Source: Falsiroseomonas bella
GTDB taxonomy: Bacteria; Pseudomonadota; Alphaproteobacteria; Acetobacterales; Acetobacteraceae
Length of the DNA: 64,000 nucleotides
Assembly: GCF_003173615.1 (NCBI RefSeq)
Contig: NZ_QGNA01000005.1
Span: 372,001 to 436,000 of the forward strand
Reading direction: 5' to 3'
Positions 1-9,703 of this stretch are shown one piece after another; positions within the stretch are counted from its first letter, which is position 1, and every line of letters begins with the position of its first letter. The position numbers and the translations under genes were made by a program. The notes under the pieces are model-generated. The model was not told the DNA's origin. It searched no databases and saw nothing but the letters and a program-made list of their open reading frames with translations.

Positions 1-110
1 GGTTCTTCTTCGATGAGGTGCCGACCGCGACCATGCTGGCGGGCGTCGCGGTGATCATTGGCGCGGGGTTCTGGCTGACGCGGCTGGAGCTGCGCGCGGC
101 GCGGCCGTAG
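1..110 (+). CDS. C-terminal end of a probable EamA/DMT-type permease (partial)
   Basis: The reading frame enters from the left edge (first full codon at base 3) and ends at a TAG at 108-110. The visible 35 residues contain one hydrophobic segment with the pattern TATMLAGVAVIIGAGFWL and a short polar tail. This looks like the last membrane helix of a drug/metabolite-transporter (EamA) family permease, where a final helix rich in G, A and I is followed by a few charged residues. Only one helix is visible, so substrate and exact family cannot be judged. It converges with the cupin gene on the other strand, three bases away. Confidence 0.5.
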   Translation, partial: FFFDEVPTATMLAGVAVIIGAGFWLTRLELRAARP

Positions 111-113
111 CGG

Positions 114-521
114 TCACCGCGCCAGCTTCGGCACCCACGGCCCGTCGGCCGGCACGGCCTCCTCCATTCCCGGCCAGGGCGGCATCGTCACGCCCACCGC
201 CTCCAGCGGCGCATCGCCGAGGCAGCGGAACTGGAAGCGCGTGCCGAGGGGGATGGAGAGGCTGACGCCGGGGGCGAGCGGGGTGATCTCCTCGCGCCCG
301 GCTTGGCTGCGCCACATCTCGCCGCAACCGGCGATCACGAACCAGAGTTCCTCCACGGTGCGATGCTCCACCGGCAGGGACACCTCACCGGGAGCAAGGC
401 TGAAATGCGCCATGCTGCCGCCGGCCAGGCGGAGCAGCACGCGCACCTCCGACCCGTCGGGGGCGATGACGTCGGGTGCCGCGGGCAGCGGGCGGGTGGC
501 GAAGGGCGCGGGCGCGATCAT
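114..521 (-). CDS. cupin-domain protein
   Basis: This encodes 135 residues forming a single small beta-barrel of the cupin type. The first cupin motif is seen around residues 50-70 ([16 protein letters not shown]) and the second around 85-105 ([17 protein letters not shown]). Only one metal-ligand His is obvious in motif 1, with a Glu pair nearby, and motif 2 lacks the usual His. Metal binding may therefore be weak or absent. Such small cupins are often isomerases, dioxygenase-like proteins or sensors, and no substrate can be assigned. It stands alone, convergent with the permease fragment, with an upstream gap of about 140 bases shared with the next gene. Confidence 0.7.
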   Translation of the reverse strand: MIAPAPFATRPLPAAPDVIAPDGSEVRVLLRLAGGSMAHFSLAPGEVSLPVEHRTVEELWFVIAGCGEMWRSQAGREEITPLAPGVSLSIPLGTRFQFRCLGDAPLEAVGVTMPPWPGMEEAVPADGPWVPKLAR

Positions 522-665
522 GGCCCGATCCTGCGGAGGATGATGGCGAAGCGGAAGGGGCCGGGGGCGGGACGGGTGGGATCACGCAAAGAACCGTCGC
601 CTGCGCGGGCGGTTCTGCCCCGGGGCCGTGACGCGGGACCACGCCATGCATCAGGGAGATCGCCC

Positions 666-1247
666 ATGACGAATCGCTTCGCACTTGCCGGAATCGCCGG
701 CGCCGCCTTCGCCGCGACGGCCTGGATCGCCGCCGTTCCCGCCCAGGCGCAGAGCCAGGGGCAGAACTGGGGCTATGGCCAGGACCGCGGCAGCTACGGC
801 CAGGGCGGGCAGATGGGCCGCGACTGGAACCAGCGGGACCGCGACGCCTTCAACGAGGGCTATCGCCGCGGCCGCGACGACGAGCGCCGGTCCGGCCAGC
901 GCCAGGATCAGGGGCGGACCTACGGCTACGGCCAGGACCGCTTCGGCCGGAGCGACAATGACGGGCAGCGCTGGGGCAACTACGGCAGCCAGAACTACGG
1001 CAGCCAGGGCTACAGTGGCCAGGGCTATGGTGGCCAGGGCTATGGTGGCCAGGGCTACGGCAACCAGGGCTACAGCGGCCAGGGCTATGGCAGCCAGAAC
1101 TACGGCAACCAGGGCTACAGCGGCCAGGGCTATGGCAGCCAGAACTACGGAAACCAGGGCTACAGCGGTCAGGGCTATGGCAGCCAGAACTACCGGGGCA
1201 GCGGATCCTCCAATGACTGGAGCAGCGATCGCGACCGGGATCGCTGA
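666..1247 (+). CDS. secreted Gly/Tyr/Gln/Ser-rich repeat protein
   Basis: The 193-residue product starts at the ATG at 666, preceded by an AGGGAG ribosome site. A signal peptide covers about residues 1-29 (hydrophobic core [19 protein letters not shown], then AQAQ), so the protein is probably exported. A charged Arg/Asp segment follows (residues 50-90), then a low-complexity region from about residue 100 built of YGSQ, YSGQ, YGGQ and YGNQ units. At the DNA level this includes a 45-base tandem repeat. The tail is Ser/Asp/Arg-rich. No enzyme domain is visible and I do not recognise a named family. The composition resembles aggregation-prone, prion-like low-complexity domains. The opposite strand is open across this repeat only because of its base composition. 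Confidence 0.8.
   Translation: MTNRFALAGIAGAAFAATAWIAAVPAQAQSQGQNWGYGQDRGSYGQGGQMGRDWNQRDRDAFNEGYRRGRDDERRSGQRQDQGRTYGYGQDRFGRSDNDGQRWGNYGSQNYGSQGYSGQGYGGQGYGGQGYGNQGYSGQGYGSQNYGNQGYSGQGYGSQNYGNQGYSGQGYGSQNYRGSGSSNDWSSDRDRDR
1065..1199 (+). repeat. 45-base tandem repeat, three units, in coding sequence
   Basis: Three consecutive 45-base units start at 1065, 1110 and 1155. Each encodes the 15-residue block [15 protein letters not shown] with a few silent changes, and the last unit is cut short at its end. Shorter degenerate 15-base units (GYGGQ, GYSGQ) precede them from about 1005. The phase keeps the reading frame, so copy number can change without breaking the gene. Confidence 0.9.
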
Positions 1248-1310
1248 GCTGCGGGGCGCCACGCCCTCATCGCCCACGCGCGCGGGCAATGAGGACTGCC
1301 CCCACTGACG

Positions 1311-1338
1311 CGAAAGGGCGCCTCGCGGCGCCCTTTCG
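1311..1338. terminator. hairpin between convergent genes (end of rplQ operon)
   Basis: A perfect 12-base-pair stem (CGAAAGGGCGCC and its complement) encloses a TCGC loop. It lies between the end of the repeat-protein gene (1247) and the end of rplQ (1366), so it can serve as a bidirectional terminator. There is no long T run on either strand, but the outer A/T pairs of the stem supply three T residues on each strand. Confidence 0.7.
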
Positions 1339-1365
1339 GTCAAGCCTGACGGGATGGAGCGGGGC

Positions 1366-1788
1366 TCAGCCCTGCTCCTCCTCCTCCGCCACTTCCGGCT
1401 TCGGGCCGCTGTCCTGGCCCTTCGCCGTGACGTCGCGCTCGACCAGCTCGATCACCGCCATGGTCGCCGCGTCGCCGTAGCGCATGCCGGCCTTCAGCAC
1501 GCGGGTGTAGCCGCCATTGCGCGCCTTGTAGCGCTCCGCGACCGTGGTGAAGAGCTTCTCCACCACCTTCTCGTCGCGGATCTGCGCGAGCGCCTGGCGG
1601 CGCGCATGCAGGCCGCCGCGCTTGCCGAGCGTGATGATGCGCTCGACGTAGGGGCGCAGCTCCTTCGCCTTGGGCAGCGTGGTGGTGATCTGCTCGTGCT
1701 TGATCAGGCTGGTCGCCATGTTGCGCAGCATCGCCACCCGGTGGGTGGAGGTGACGCCGAGCTTACGGCCGGAAACCCCGTGACGCAT
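1366..1788 (-). CDS. rplQ: 50S ribosomal protein bL17
   Basis: This 140-residue protein is bL17 of the large subunit, which binds 23S rRNA near the exit tunnel. The N-terminal family signature is present ([17 protein letters not shown], then [19 protein letters not shown]), followed by [19 protein letters not shown]. The last 20 residues form an acidic tail ending in Glu-rich sequence, giving a protein slightly longer than the usual 120-130. It is the last gene of the alpha operon, 33 bases after rpoA, and is followed by a strong hairpin. Confidence 0.97.
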   Translation of the reverse strand: MRHGVSGRKLGVTSTHRVAMLRNMATSLIKHEQITTTLPKAKELRPYVERIITLGKRGGLHARRQALAQIRDEKVVEKLFTTVAERYKARNGGYTRVLKAGMRYGDAATMAVIELVERDVTAKGQDSGPKPEVAEEEEQG

Positions 1789-1821
1789 GATACCTTTCCC
1801 TCAGTCCCTACGGGGCCGCCC

Positions 1822-2835
1822 TCAGAAGGGCTCCTCCAGCTTCTTCGCGAGATCCTCGATGTTCTCCGGCGGCCAGCCCGGCACGGTCATGCCGAGGCCG
1901 AGGCCCATGGAGGCGAGGACTTCCTTGATCTCGTTCAGCGACTTGCGGCCGAAGTTCGGCGTGCGGAGCATCTCCTGCTCGGTCTTCTGCACGAGGTCGC
2001 CGATATAGACGATGTTGTCGTTCTTCAGGCAGTTCGCGGAGCGCACCGAAAGCTCCAGCTCGTCCACCTTGCGCAGCAGGTTGCGGTTGAAGGGCAGGTC
2101 GTCGCGGACCTCCTCCACCACGCGCTGGCGCGGCTCCTCGAAGTTGATGAAGAGCTGCAGCTGCTCCTGCAGGATGCGCGCCGCGATGCCCACCGCGTCC
2201 TCGGGCGTGACGGTGCCGTCGGTCTCGACCGTGAGGACCAGCTTGTCATAGTCGGTCTTCTGGCCGACGCGGGTGGGCTGCACCTGGTAGGCGACGCGGC
2301 GGACCGGCGAATAGATCGCGTCCACCGGGATCAGGCCGATCGGCGCGTCCTCGGGCCGGTTCTCGGCGGCGGGGACGTAGCCCTTGCCGGTCTCGACGGT
2401 GAGCTCCATGGAGAGCTTCGCGCCGTCGTCGAGCGTGCAGAGCACGAGGTCGGGGTTGGCGATCTCGATGTCGCCGGTGGTCTGGATCTGGCCGGCGGTG
2501 ACCTCGCCCGGGCCGGTCGCGGTCAGCGCGAGCCGCTTCGGGCCGTCGCCCTGGTAGCGGATGGCGAGCTGCTTCACGTTCAGCACGATGTCCGTCACGT
2601 CCTCGCGGACGCCCTGGATCGAGCTGAATTCGTGCAGCACGCCGTCGATGCGGATGCCGGTGACGGCGGCGCCCTGCAGCGAGGACAGCAGGATGCGGCG
2701 CAGCGCGTTGCCGAGCGTCATGCCGAAGCCGCGCTCGAGCGGCTCGGCCACGATCGTGGCCGTGCGCATCGGGTCGGCGCCGAACTCGACGTCCTTCTTG
2801 GTCTCGATCAGCGAGCGCCAGTTCTTCTCGATCAT
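1822..2835 (-). CDS. rpoA: DNA-directed RNA polymerase subunit alpha
   Basis: This is the 337-residue alpha subunit that dimerises to nucleate assembly of RNA polymerase. The N-terminal dimerisation domain (about residues 1-230) shows the conserved [20 protein letters not shown]. The C-terminal domain (about 255-320), which contacts UP elements and activators, shows [16 protein letters not shown] and [16 protein letters not shown]. Length is normal. It lies 61 bases after rpsK and 33 before rplQ, the standard alpha-operon arrangement. Confidence 0.98.
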   Translation of the reverse strand: MIEKNWRSLIETKKDVEFGADPMRTATIVAEPLERGFGMTLGNALRRILLSSLQGAAVTGIRIDGVLHEFSSIQGVREDVTDIVLNVKQLAIRYQGDGPKRLALTATGPGEVTAGQIQTTGDIEIANPDLVLCTLDDGAKLSMELTVETGKGYVPAAENRPEDAPIGLIPVDAIYSPVRRVAYQVQPTRVGQKTDYDKLVLTVETDGTVTPEDAVGIAARILQEQLQLFINFEEPRQRVVEEVRDDLPFNRNLLRKVDELELSVRSANCLKNDNIVYIGDLVQKTEQEMLRTPNFGRKSLNEIKEVLASMGLGLGMTVPGWPPENIEDLAKKLEEPF

Positions 2836-2896
2836 CTCTTTCCTCGTCCCGGACAGGCGGCGCGGCGGTGGCGGCGGGGCGGCACCCCGCCCTACA

Positions 2897-3301
2897 TCAC
2901 ACGCGACGGCGCTTGCGCGGGCGGCAACCGTTGTGCGGGATGGGCGTCACGTCCTTGATGGCGGTGACGTAGAAGCCCACGGCCTGCAGCGCGCGAAGCG
3001 CCGATTCGCGGCCCGAGCCGGGGCCGCTGACCTGGATCTCCAGCGTCTCCATGCCGTGCTCGCGAGCCTTCTTGCCGGCGTCCTCGGCGGCGACCTGGGC
3101 GGCGTAGGGGGTGGACTTGCGGCTGCCCTTGAATCCCTGGCTGCCGGCCGACGACCAGGCGATGGCGTTGCCCTGCGCGTCGGTGATGGTCACCACCGTG
3201 TTGTTGAAGCTGGCGAGAACATGCGCCACGCCGGAGCTGATGTTCTTCCGCTCCTTCTTGCGCGGGCGGTTGCCGGCGCCACCGCGGGGTTCGCGAGCCA
3301 T
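2897..3301 (-). CDS. rpsK: 30S ribosomal protein uS11
   Basis: This 134-residue protein is uS11 of the small-subunit platform, where it contacts 16S rRNA near the E-site mRNA path. It shows the family core [20 protein letters not shown] and the C-terminal block [18 protein letters not shown]. The basic N-terminus ([18 protein letters not shown]) is typical of alphaproteobacterial copies. It follows rpsM by a single base, so the two are almost certainly translationally coupled. Confidence 0.98.
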   Translation of the reverse strand: MAREPRGGAGNRPRKKERKNISSGVAHVLASFNNTVVTITDAQGNAIAWSSAGSQGFKGSRKSTPYAAQVAAEDAGKKAREHGMETLEIQVSGPGSGRESALRALQAVGFYVTAIKDVTPIPHNGCRPRKRRRV

Positions 3302-3302
3302 C

Positions 3303-3680
3303 TTACTTCGTCACCTTCTTCTTGCCGGCGATCGCCACCGCCTTGCCCTTGCGCGTGCGCGCATTCGTGTGGGTGCGCTGGCCGCGGACCGGCAGGCCCT
3401 TGCGGTGACGCAGGCCGCGGTAGCAGGCCATGTCCATCAGGCGCTTCTTGTTCATCGCCTCTTCGCGGCGGAGGTCGCCCTCGACGCGGTATTCGCGATC
3501 GATCAGCTCGCGGATGCGCAGCACTTCCTCATCGGTCAGCTGGTTCACCCGACGCTCCTCGGGGATGCCGAGGTGGTCGATGATGTCCTTCGCGTTCTTC
3601 GGACCGATCCCGTAGATGTAGCGAAGCGATATGGCGACCCGCTTGTTGGTCGGGATGTTCACGCCGGCGATGCGCGCCAC
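3303..3680 (-). CDS. rpsM: 30S ribosomal protein uS13
   Basis: This 125-residue protein is uS13 of the small-subunit head, which bridges to 50S protein L5 and touches P-site tRNA. Evidence is the N-terminus [15 protein letters not shown], the helix-two-turn-helix motif [11 protein letters not shown], and the basic C-terminus [19 protein letters not shown]. It opens the alpha operon. A 167-base gap separates it from adk upstream, and that gap contains a readable promoter at 3804-3833. Confidence 0.98.
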   Translation of the reverse strand: MARIAGVNIPTNKRVAISLRYIYGIGPKNAKDIIDHLGIPEERRVNQLTDEEVLRIRELIDREYRVEGDLRREEAMNKKRLMDMACYRGLRHRKGLPVRGQRTHTNARTRKGKAVAIAGKKKVTK

Positions 3681-3803
3681 GATGCGTCTCTCCTCACGGG
3701 GCCGGCCGGCCCCTCGTGCTGCCGGCCGGAGCCGACAAGGTGATCAACCAGTTTTTCAACGGCGAAGGGCGGCCGGGGGCGAGCCCCTGACCGCGAGCGC
3801 GGG

Positions 3804-3833
3804 GGATTAGCCCCGCCTCGCCGGTCGAGTCAA
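3804..3833 (-). promoter_or_regulatory. sigma70-type promoter for rpsM-rpsK-rpoA-rplQ
   Basis: On the minus strand a TTGACT -35 box (3828-3833) and a TAATCC -10 box (3804-3809) are separated by 18 bases. The predicted start lies about 115 bases upstream of rpsM. The -10 box sits inside a small GCGGGG/CCCCGC dyad (3799-3816). The architecture matches the rpsL promoter (TTGACT, 17 bases, TAATCA), which supports the call. Confidence 0.6.
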
Positions 3834-3847
3834 GATCCCGTCACCCG

Positions 3848-4492
3848 CTACCCCAGGATGGCCCTGATCTGGCGGGTGACCTCGTCCATCGCCGCCATGC
3901 CGTCCACCTGCCGCAGCTTGCCCTGCGCCCGGTAGAAGGGCAGGAGCGGGGCGGTCTGGCGGTGATAGGCCTCGAGCCGGGCAGAGACCGTCTCGGCCTT
4001 GTCGTCGGCGCGGCGGATGAACTCGGTGCTGCCGCAGGCGTCGCAGACGCCCGGCTGCGCCGGCTTCTTGAAGCTGTCGTGATAGCCGGCACCGCACTTC
4101 GCGCAGGTGAAGCGGCCGGCGATGCGCTCGACCAGGGCGGCGTCGTCCACCTGCAGCTCGATCACGTGGTCGAGCTGCATCCGCTGCTCGCGCAGCATGG
4201 CGTCCAGCGCCTCGGCCTGCGGCACGGTGCGGGGGAATCCGTCCAGGATGAAGCCCTTGGCGCAGTCGGGCTGCTGCACGCGCCTGGCGAGCATCGCGGT
4301 GACGATGGCGTCCGGCACCAGGTCGCCGCGCTCCATGATGGCCTTGGCCTCGCGGCCCAGCTCGGAGCCGGACTTCACCTCGGCCCGCAGCATGTCGCCC
4401 GTGGAGATCTGGGCGATGCCGTAGGCTTCCTCCAGGCGCTTTGCCTGGGTGCCCTTGCCGGCACCGGGAGGCCCAAGAAGGATCAGCCTCAT
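3848..4492 (-). CDS. adk: adenylate kinase
   Basis: This 214-residue enzyme interconverts ATP + AMP and 2 ADP in the cytoplasm. The P-loop [10 protein letters not shown] is at residues 7-16, the AMP-binding DGFPRT at about 84-89, and the LID domain carries a four-cysteine zinc motif (CAKC, then CDAC) around 130-155, making this the long, zinc-type form. The ATG at 4490-4492 overlaps the secY stop by four bases (ATGA), which fixes the start. The secY-adk pairing is the common bacterial order. Confidence 0.98.
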   Translation of the reverse strand: MRLILLGPPGAGKGTQAKRLEEAYGIAQISTGDMLRAEVKSGSELGREAKAIMERGDLVPDAIVTAMLARRVQQPDCAKGFILDGFPRTVPQAEALDAMLREQRMQLDHVIELQVDDAALVERIAGRFTCAKCGAGYHDSFKKPAQPGVCDACGSTEFIRRADDKAETVSARLEAYHRQTAPLLPFYRAQGKLRQVDGMAAMDEVTRQIRAILG

Positions 4493-5856
4493 CTGCCACG
4501 TCCCCCCGGTTGCGTGCCGCGGCCACCGAGCCGGGCCTTCTTGATCAGCCCTTCGTACTGGTGGGCGAAGAGATGCGACTGGATCTGCGACACCGTGTCC
4601 ATGGTCACGGAGACGATGATCAGCAGCGAGGTGCCGCCGAAGTAGAAGGGCACGCCGTAATTCGCGATCAGCAGTTCCGGCAGCAGGCAGATCACGGCCA
4701 GGTAGACCGCCCCGACCGCGGTCAGCCGCGTCAGCACCCGGTCGAAATAGTCGGCGGTGGGCTGGCCGGGGCGGATGCCCGGCACGAAGCCGCCATACTT
4801 GCGCAGGTTGTCCGCCGTCTCCTGCGGGTTGAACACGACCGCGGTGTAGAAGAAGGCGAAGAACACGATGCCGACGAGATACAGCAGCATGTAGAGCGGC
4901 TGCCCATGGGCCAGCAGGTTCGCCATGTCGCCGAGGAATGACGGCTCGCTTCGGTCGCCCTGGAAGGCCGCGAAGGTCGCCGGCAGCAGCAGCAGCGAGG
5001 AGGCGAAGATCGGCGGCATCACGCCGGCGGTGTTGAGCTTCAGCGGAAGATGCGTGCTCTCGCCGCCCATCATGCGGTTGCCGACCTGGCGCTTCGGATA
5101 CTGCACCGGGATGCGGCGCTGCGCGCGCTCGATGAACACGACCGCGGCGATGATCAGCAGCGCGGCGAGCAGGAAGAAGATGATGAAGAAGGTGGACAGC
5201 GCGCCGGTGCGGCCGAGCTCCAGCGTGGAGGCCAGCGCATGCGGCAGGTTGGCGACGATGCCGGCGAAGATGATCAGGCTGATGCCGTTGCCGACACCCC
5301 GTGCCGTGATCTGTTCGCCCAGCCACATCAGGAACATCGTGCCGCCCGTGAGGGTGATCACACAGGAGATCCGGAAGAACCAGCCGGGATCGGCGACGGC
5401 GGGCGCGAAGGTGCCGCGCAGCGATTCGAGGCCGATGGCGATGCCGTAGGCCTGGAAGACGGCAATGAAGAGCGTGAGGTAGCGGGTGTACTGGTTGAGC
5501 TTCTTCCGCCCCGACTCGCCTTCCTTCTTCAGCTGCTCCCACGAAGGAATGGCGGCCGTCATCAGCTGCACGATGATGCTCGCCGAGATGTAGGGCATGA
5601 TGTTCAGCGCGAACACCGTCATGCGCCCGAGCGCGCCGCCGGTGAACATGTCGAACATGCCGAGGATGCCGCCGCCCATCTGGGTCAGCAGCTCGCCCAT
5701 GACCGAGGCGTCCACGCCCGGCACGGGGACGTAGGAGCCGATGCGATAGACGATCAGCGCACCCAGCGTGAACCAGATGCGCTTCTTGAGCTCGGTCGCC
5801 TTGGCGAGCACGCCGAGGTTGAGATTGGCCGCGAGCTGTTCGGCGGCGGACGCCAT
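4489..5856 (-). CDS. secY: protein translocase subunit SecY
   Basis: This 455-residue, ten-helix channel subunit of the SecYEG translocon exports unfolded proteins across the inner membrane. It shows the N-terminal [20 protein letters not shown], the plug region [15 protein letters not shown], and conserved loops such as [19 protein letters not shown] near the C-terminal half. Length is normal for alphaproteobacteria. It lies 109 bases after rplO and is coupled to adk by a four-base overlap. secE is in the same window at 32.4 kb. Confidence 0.98.
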   Translation of the reverse strand: MASAAEQLAANLNLGVLAKATELKKRIWFTLGALIVYRIGSYVPVPGVDASVMGELLTQMGGGILGMFDMFTGGALGRMTVFALNIMPYISASIIVQLMTAAIPSWEQLKKEGESGRKKLNQYTRYLTLFIAVFQAYGIAIGLESLRGTFAPAVADPGWFFRISCVITLTGGTMFLMWLGEQITARGVGNGISLIIFAGIVANLPHALASTLELGRTGALSTFFIIFFLLAALLIIAAVVFIERAQRRIPVQYPKRQVGNRMMGGESTHLPLKLNTAGVMPPIFASSLLLLPATFAAFQGDRSEPSFLGDMANLLAHGQPLYMLLYLVGIVFFAFFYTAVVFNPQETADNLRKYGGFVPGIRPGQPTADYFDRVLTRLTAVGAVYLAVICLLPELLIANYGVPFYFGGTSLLIIVSVTMDTVSQIQSHLFAHQYEGLIKKARLGGRGTQPGGRGR

Positions 5857-5965
5857 GCGCTATCCTCCTTGCGCGTGCGGCGCCCCAAGCTATGCCCGGG
5901 GCGCCGCACCGCAGCCAGCCTTAAGTGCCGCCCGCACCGCCGCGGTGCAAGGGCGGCGCTGCATC

Positions 5966-6469
5966 TCAGCCTTCCGCGGCCTCGGACGCCGCTTCCGCCA
6001 CGGGCAGGGTGGTGGTGACGGTGCCGCCCGCGGCCTGCACCGCGGCGACCGCCGCGGCCGAGGCGCCGGTGACGGTGATCGTCACGGCCCGCTTGATCTC
6101 GCCCTTCGCCAGCAGGCGCACGCCCGCGAGCTTGGCCGAGGTCTTCACCAGGCCCGCGGCCTTCAGCGCCGCCTCGTCGATCGGCTGATCGGCGGGCAGG
6201 CGGCCTTCCTCGATCGCGCGGTCGAGCGCGCCGAGGTTCAGCACCGCATAGTCCTTGCGGAAGGGGTTGACGAAGCCGCGCTTCGGCATCCGGCGATAGA
6301 TCGGGAGCTGACCGCCCTCGAACCCGTTCAGCCGCACGCCGGTGCGAGCCTTCTGGCCCTTCACACCGCGGCCGCCGGTCTTGCCCTTGCCGGAGCCGAT
6401 GCCGCGCCCGATGCGCTTGAACTTGTCGCGCGCGCCTTCGTTGTCGCGGATCTCATTCAGTTTGGGCAT
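5966..6469 (-). CDS. rplO: 50S ribosomal protein uL15
   Basis: This 167-residue protein is uL15, a late-assembling large-subunit protein with a long extended N-terminal arm. The arm motif [20 protein letters not shown] is at about residues 22-41, and the [17 protein letters not shown] block follows. The protein ends with an Ala-rich tail of about 20 residues beyond the usual end, consistent with other GC-rich alphaproteobacteria. Four bases separate it from rpmD. Confidence 0.97.
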   Translation of the reverse strand: MPKLNEIRDNEGARDKFKRIGRGIGSGKGKTGGRGVKGQKARTGVRLNGFEGGQLPIYRRMPKRGFVNPFRKDYAVLNLGALDRAIEEGRLPADQPIDEAALKAAGLVKTSAKLAGVRLLAKGEIKRAVTITVTGASAAAVAAVQAAGGTVTTTLPVAEAASEAAEG

Positions 6470-6473
6470 GGGA

Positions 6474-6662
6474 TCAGCCCTCGACCTTCACCAGGTGCGC
6501 GACCTTGCGGATCATGCCGCGCACCGCGGGCGTGTCCTCGAGCTCGCGCGTGCGATGCATCTTGTTGAGGCCGAGGCCGATCAGCGTCTCGCGCTGGCCC
6601 GGCTTGCGGCCGATCGGCGACCCGGTCTGGGTCACCTTCACGGTCTTCTTGCTCTCAGACAT
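6474..6662 (-). CDS. rpmD: 50S ribosomal protein uL30
   Basis: This 62-residue protein is uL30. The motif [20 protein letters not shown], followed by the [16 protein letters not shown] block, is typical. The chosen ATG (6660-6662) gives the standard length and lies eight bases inside the end of rpsE, so the two genes overlap. A longer in-frame extension into rpsE exists but would add unrelated Arg-rich sequence and is unlikely. Confidence 0.96.
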   Translation of the reverse strand: MSESKKTVKVTQTGSPIGRKPGQRETLIGLGLNKMHRTRELEDTPAVRGMIRKVAHLVKVEG

Positions 6663-7290
6663 TCGCCTGCTCCGCCGCCGGCTCGGCTTCCTTCTTCGCG
6701 CCGAGCAGGTCGGTGACCTTCTTGCCGCGGCGCGCCGCAACAGCGCGGGGGCTGGTGCAGTTGGACAGCGCCGCGAAGGTCGCCTTCACCATGTTGTGCG
6801 GGTTCGTGGTGCCGGTGCACTTCGCGACGACGTCGCCCATGCCCAGCGTCTCGAACACCGCGCGCATCGGGCCGCCGGCGATGATGCCGGTGCCCGCGGG
6901 CGCCGCGCGCAGGATGACGCGGCCGGCGCCGAACTCGCCGACGATGTCGTGGTGGAGCGTGCGCCCCTCCTTCATCGGCACGCGGATCATGCCGCGCTTC
7001 GCGCGCTCGGTCGCCTTGCGGATCGCCTCCGGCACCTCGCGCGCCTTGCCGGCGCCCCAGCCGACGCGACCCTTCTGGTCGCCGACCACGACGAGCGCCG
7101 CGAAGCTGAAGCGACGGCCGCCCTTCACCACCTTGGCCACGCGGTTGATGGTGACCAGCTTGTCCTTCAGCTCGTCGCCTTCCGTCCGCTCCGGCCGGTT
7201 CTCACGATCGCGGTCGCGCCCGCGGCCACGACGGCGGTCACCGCCCTCGCCGCCTTCGCCACCGCCGCCACTCCTCGGCTCACGTGCCAT
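6655..7290 (-). CDS. rpsE: 30S ribosomal protein uS5
   Basis: This 211-residue protein is uS5, located near the mRNA entry channel and important for decoding fidelity. The double-stranded-RNA-binding-like N domain has [19 protein letters not shown] and the C domain has [19 protein letters not shown]. About 45 residues at the N-terminus are Gly/Arg-rich low complexity ([20 protein letters not shown]) and precede the conserved core, a lineage-type extension. It follows rplR by 11 bases and overlaps rpmD by eight. Confidence 0.97.
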   Translation of the reverse strand: MAREPRSGGGGEGGEGGDRRRGRGRDRDRENRPERTEGDELKDKLVTINRVAKVVKGGRRFSFAALVVVGDQKGRVGWGAGKAREVPEAIRKATERAKRGMIRVPMKEGRTLHHDIVGEFGAGRVILRAAPAGTGIIAGGPMRAVFETLGMGDVVAKCTGTTNPHNMVKATFAALSNCTSPRAVAARRGKKVTDLLGAKKEAEPAAEQANV

Positions 7291-7301
7291 GGTTCAGATC
7301 C

Positions 7302-7664
7302 TCAGAACGACAGGCCGCCCTCGCGGGCAGCCTCCGCCAGCGCCTTGACGCGGCCGTGGTAGAGATAGGGCCCGCGGTCGAACACGACCTTGGACACGCC
7401 GGCGGCGAGCGCACGCTCCGCCACCAGCTTGCCGACGGCGGTCGCGGCGTCCTTGTCGGCACCGGTCTTCAGGCTTTCGCGCATCGGCTTCTCGAGCGTC
7501 GAGGCGGCGGCGAGCGTGACACCCTGGCCGTCGTCGATCACCTGCGCATAGATGTGCCGGCCGGAGCGGAAGACCGAGAGCCGCGGGCGACCGCCGCTCT
7601 TGATCTTCAGCTGGTAGCGCAGCCGCGCGCGGCGGCGGGCCTGCAATGCGAGCTTGTCGGCCAT
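7302..7664 (-). CDS. rplR: 50S ribosomal protein uL18
   Basis: This 120-residue protein is uL18, which binds 5S rRNA and helps dock it on the large subunit. The core [20 protein letters not shown] and the C-terminal [20 protein letters not shown] are clear. Its ATG shares one base with the rplF stop codon (TAATG arrangement), so translation is probably coupled. Confidence 0.97.
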   Translation of the reverse strand: MADKLALQARRRARLRYQLKIKSGGRPRLSVFRSGRHIYAQVIDDGQGVTLAAASTLEKPMRESLKTGADKDAATAVGKLVAERALAAGVSKVVFDRGPYLYHGRVKALAEAAREGGLSF

Positions 7665-8197
7665 TACTTCTTCTTACCCTCCTTCCGGAGGATCACCTCG
7701 TTGTCGTAGCGGACGCCCTTGCCCTTGTAGGGCTCGGGGCCGCGATAGGCGCGGATCTCGGCGGCCACCTGGCCCACCTGGCGCTTGTCCGCCCCTTCCA
7801 CCTTGATGGAGGTCGGCTTCTCGCAGGTGATCTTGATGCCCTTCGGCACCGGATAGCGGATCTCGTGGCTGTAGCCGAGGTTCAGCACCAGGTCGCTGCC
7901 CTGCACCGCGGCGCGGTAGCCGGTGCCGGTGATCTCCATGGACTTGGTGAAGCCCGTGGAGACGCCGGTGACCATGCCCTGGATCAGGCTGCGGGTGGTG
8001 CCCCACATGGTGCGCGAGCGACGATCGGCGCCCTTCGGCGCGACAGCGACCTCGTTGCCCTCGATCTTCACGTCCACGTCCTCGGTCAGGTCGAGCTTGA
8101 GCTCGCCGTTCTTGCCCTTGGCCGTGATGGTGCGGCCCTGCAGCGCCACCTGGACGCCCGCCGGAACCTGCACCGGATACTTGCCGACGCGTGACAT
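7664..8197 (-). CDS. rplF: 50S ribosomal protein uL6
   Basis: This 177-residue protein is uL6, which lies near the sarcin-ricin loop and factor-binding site. It starts [15 protein letters not shown], and the C-terminal block [20 protein letters not shown] is the family hallmark. The ATG at 8195-8197 is chosen because it has the strong GAGGGCAGGGAG ribosome site just upstream. A longer in-frame start 16 codons upstream would overlap rpsH and lacks conservation. Confidence 0.97.
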   Translation of the reverse strand: MSRVGKYPVQVPAGVQVALQGRTITAKGKNGELKLDLTEDVDVKIEGNEVAVAPKGADRRSRTMWGTTRSLIQGMVTGVSTGFTKSMEITGTGYRAAVQGSDLVLNLGYSHEIRYPVPKGIKITCEKPTSIKVEGADKRQVGQVAAEIRAYRGPEPYKGKGVRYDNEVILRKEGKKK

Positions 8198-8210
8198 CTC
8201 CCTGCCCTCC

Positions 8211-8609
8211 TCAGAACACGCGGCAGAGGACTTCGCCGCCGACATTGGCGGTGCGCGCCTCGTGGTCGCTCATCACGCCCTTCGGCGTGGAGAGGATGGA
8301 GATGCCGAGGCCGTTGTAGAACCTCGGCAGCTCCGCGATCTTCGAATATACCCGGCGGCCCGGCTTGGAGACGCGGTGGATCTCCTTGATGGCCGGCTCG
8401 CCTTCCGAGTACTTCAGCTCGATGGCGATCACCTTCACGCCGGGACGGAGTTCCTCGGTCGAGAAGGCGCGGATGTAGCCCTCGCGCTTCAGCACGTCGA
8501 GCACGTTCTCCCGCAGGCGGGAGGCCGGCGCCGTGCAGCGGCTCTGGCGCGCGCGCTGGGCGTTGCGGATGCGGGTGAGCAGGTCACCCAGCGGATCGGA
8601 CAGCGACAT
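8211..8609 (-). CDS. rpsH: 30S ribosomal protein uS8
   Basis: This 132-residue protein is uS8, a primary 16S rRNA binder that also represses spc-type operons in enterobacteria. It opens [20 protein letters not shown], and the C-terminal [20 protein letters not shown] is diagnostic. Twelve bases separate it from rpsN and 13 from rplF. Whether it autoregulates here cannot be read from the sequence. Confidence 0.97.
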   Translation of the reverse strand: MSLSDPLGDLLTRIRNAQRARQSRCTAPASRLRENVLDVLKREGYIRAFSTEELRPGVKVIAIELKYSEGEPAIKEIHRVSKPGRRVYSKIAELPRFYNGLGISILSTPKGVMSDHEARTANVGGEVLCRVF

Positions 8610-8621
8610 GGCCTGTCCCCC

Positions 8622-8927
8622 TTACCAGCTCGCCTTGACCACGCCGGGGAGCTGGCCGGTGTTGGCCAGCTCGCGCAGCATGTTCCGGCTGAGCTTGAAC
8701 TTGCGGTAGTTGCCGCGCGGGCGGCCGGTGAGCTCGCAGCGCAGGCGCACGCGGTTGGCGGCGCCGTTGCGCGGCAGCTGCGCCAGCTTCAGCGTCGCCT
8801 CGAACCGCTCCTCGACCGGGCGCGCGCGGTCCATCACCACCGCCTTCAGCGCGGCGCGCTTGGCGCGGTGCAGCTTGGAGAGCTGGGCTCGCCGGTTGTT
8901 CTTCTCGACTGACGAGGTCTTGGCCAT
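8622..8927 (-). CDS. rpsN: 30S ribosomal protein uS14, zinc-free long form
   Basis: This 101-residue protein is uS14 of the small-subunit head. It has the long C-minus form: the CxxC pairs of the short zinc-binding version are missing and only one Cys is present ([20 protein letters not shown]). It starts [14 protein letters not shown] 68-base gap precedes it after rplE. Confidence 0.96.
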   Translation of the reverse strand: MAKTSSVEKNNRRAQLSKLHRAKRAALKAVVMDRARPVEERFEATLKLAQLPRNGAANRVRLRCELTGRPRGNYRKFKLSRNMLRELANTGQLPGVVKASW

Positions 8928-8995
8928 GTCGTCTCAGGTCCTCCGGAACCTGCCGGACCGCTCACGCGGCCCGGCGGTTTTCCTGTGGAAAGATT

Positions 8996-9703
8996 TCAGG
9001 TGGCGAAGGGAAGGTCGAAGGCCTTGAGCAGCGCCTTCGCTTCCTTGTCCGTCTTCGCCGTGGTGACGAACTGGATGTCCATCCCGCGCACCGTGTCCAC
9101 CCGGTCATAGACGATCTCGGGGAACACGATCTGCTCCTTCAGGCCCATGGCGTAGTTGCCACGACCGTCGAAGCCGCGATTTCCGGGGATGCCGCGGAAG
9201 TCCCGCACGCGCGGCAGCGCGACGGTGACCAGACGGTCCAGGAACTCGTACATCCGCGCCTTGCGCAGCGTGACCTTGCAGCCGATCGCCTGGCCCTCGC
9301 GGATCTTGAAGCCCGCGATCGCCTTCTTCGCCAGCGTCTTCACCGGCTTCTGGCCGCTGATCGCCATCAGCTCCGCGACGGCCGCGTCGAGCTTCTTCGA
9401 ATCGCCCGCCGCCTCGCCAACGCCCATGTTGATGACGATCTTGTCGAGCTTCGGAACCTCCATCGGGTTCTTGTAGCCGAACTCGTCCACCAGGCGCTTG
9501 CGCACCACCTCGTCGTACAGCTTGCGCAGGCGCGGCACCTCGGCCGGAGAGGCCGCGGCCGGCCCGGCCTTCACCGAGACGTTCGTCGCCGCCTGCCCGC
9601 CGCGCCCGTCCTGCCCGGCCGCCGCCTTGGCGTTGGTCGGCTTGGAGGCCGGCTTCGCCGCGCCCTTCTTCGGCGCCGGAGCGCCCTTCTTCGTACCGCT
9701 CAT
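8996..9703 (-). CDS. rplE: 50S ribosomal protein uL5 with a long N-terminal extension
   Basis: This 235-residue protein is uL5, which contacts 5S rRNA and P-site tRNA. The conserved domain starts only at about residue 57 ([20 protein letters not shown]) and continues through [31 protein letters not shown] and [15 protein letters not shown]. Residues 1-55 are an Ala/Lys/Pro/Gly-rich low-complexity arm ([20 protein letters not shown]) absent from the usual 179-residue protein. The first ATG overlaps the rplX stop by four bases, which supports the long start. An internal start cannot be excluded, since no good Met is near residue 55. Confidence 0.95.
   Translation of the reverse strand: MSGTKKGAPAPKKGAAKPASKPTNAKAAAGQDGRGGQAATNVSVKAGPAAASPAEVPRLRKLYDEVVRKRLVDEFGYKNPMEVPKLDKIVINMGVGEAAGDSKKLDAAVAELMAISGQKPVKTLAKKAIAGFKIREGQAIGCKVTLRKARMYEFLDRLVTVALPRVRDFRGIPGNRGFDGRGNYAMGLKEQIVFPEIVYDRVDTVRGMDIQFVTTAKTDKEAKALLKAFDLPFAT

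Noticed and set aside
1005-1199. Regular direct repeats that might suggest a CRISPR array
   Set aside because: The units are contiguous, in frame and code for a repeat protein, with no unique spacers and no cas genes nearby.
651-1343. Hydrophobic Val/Ala-rich frame on the minus strand
   Set aside because: It is the complement of the YGQ repeat region. The plus-strand gene has a ribosome site and signal peptide, and the minus frame has neither.
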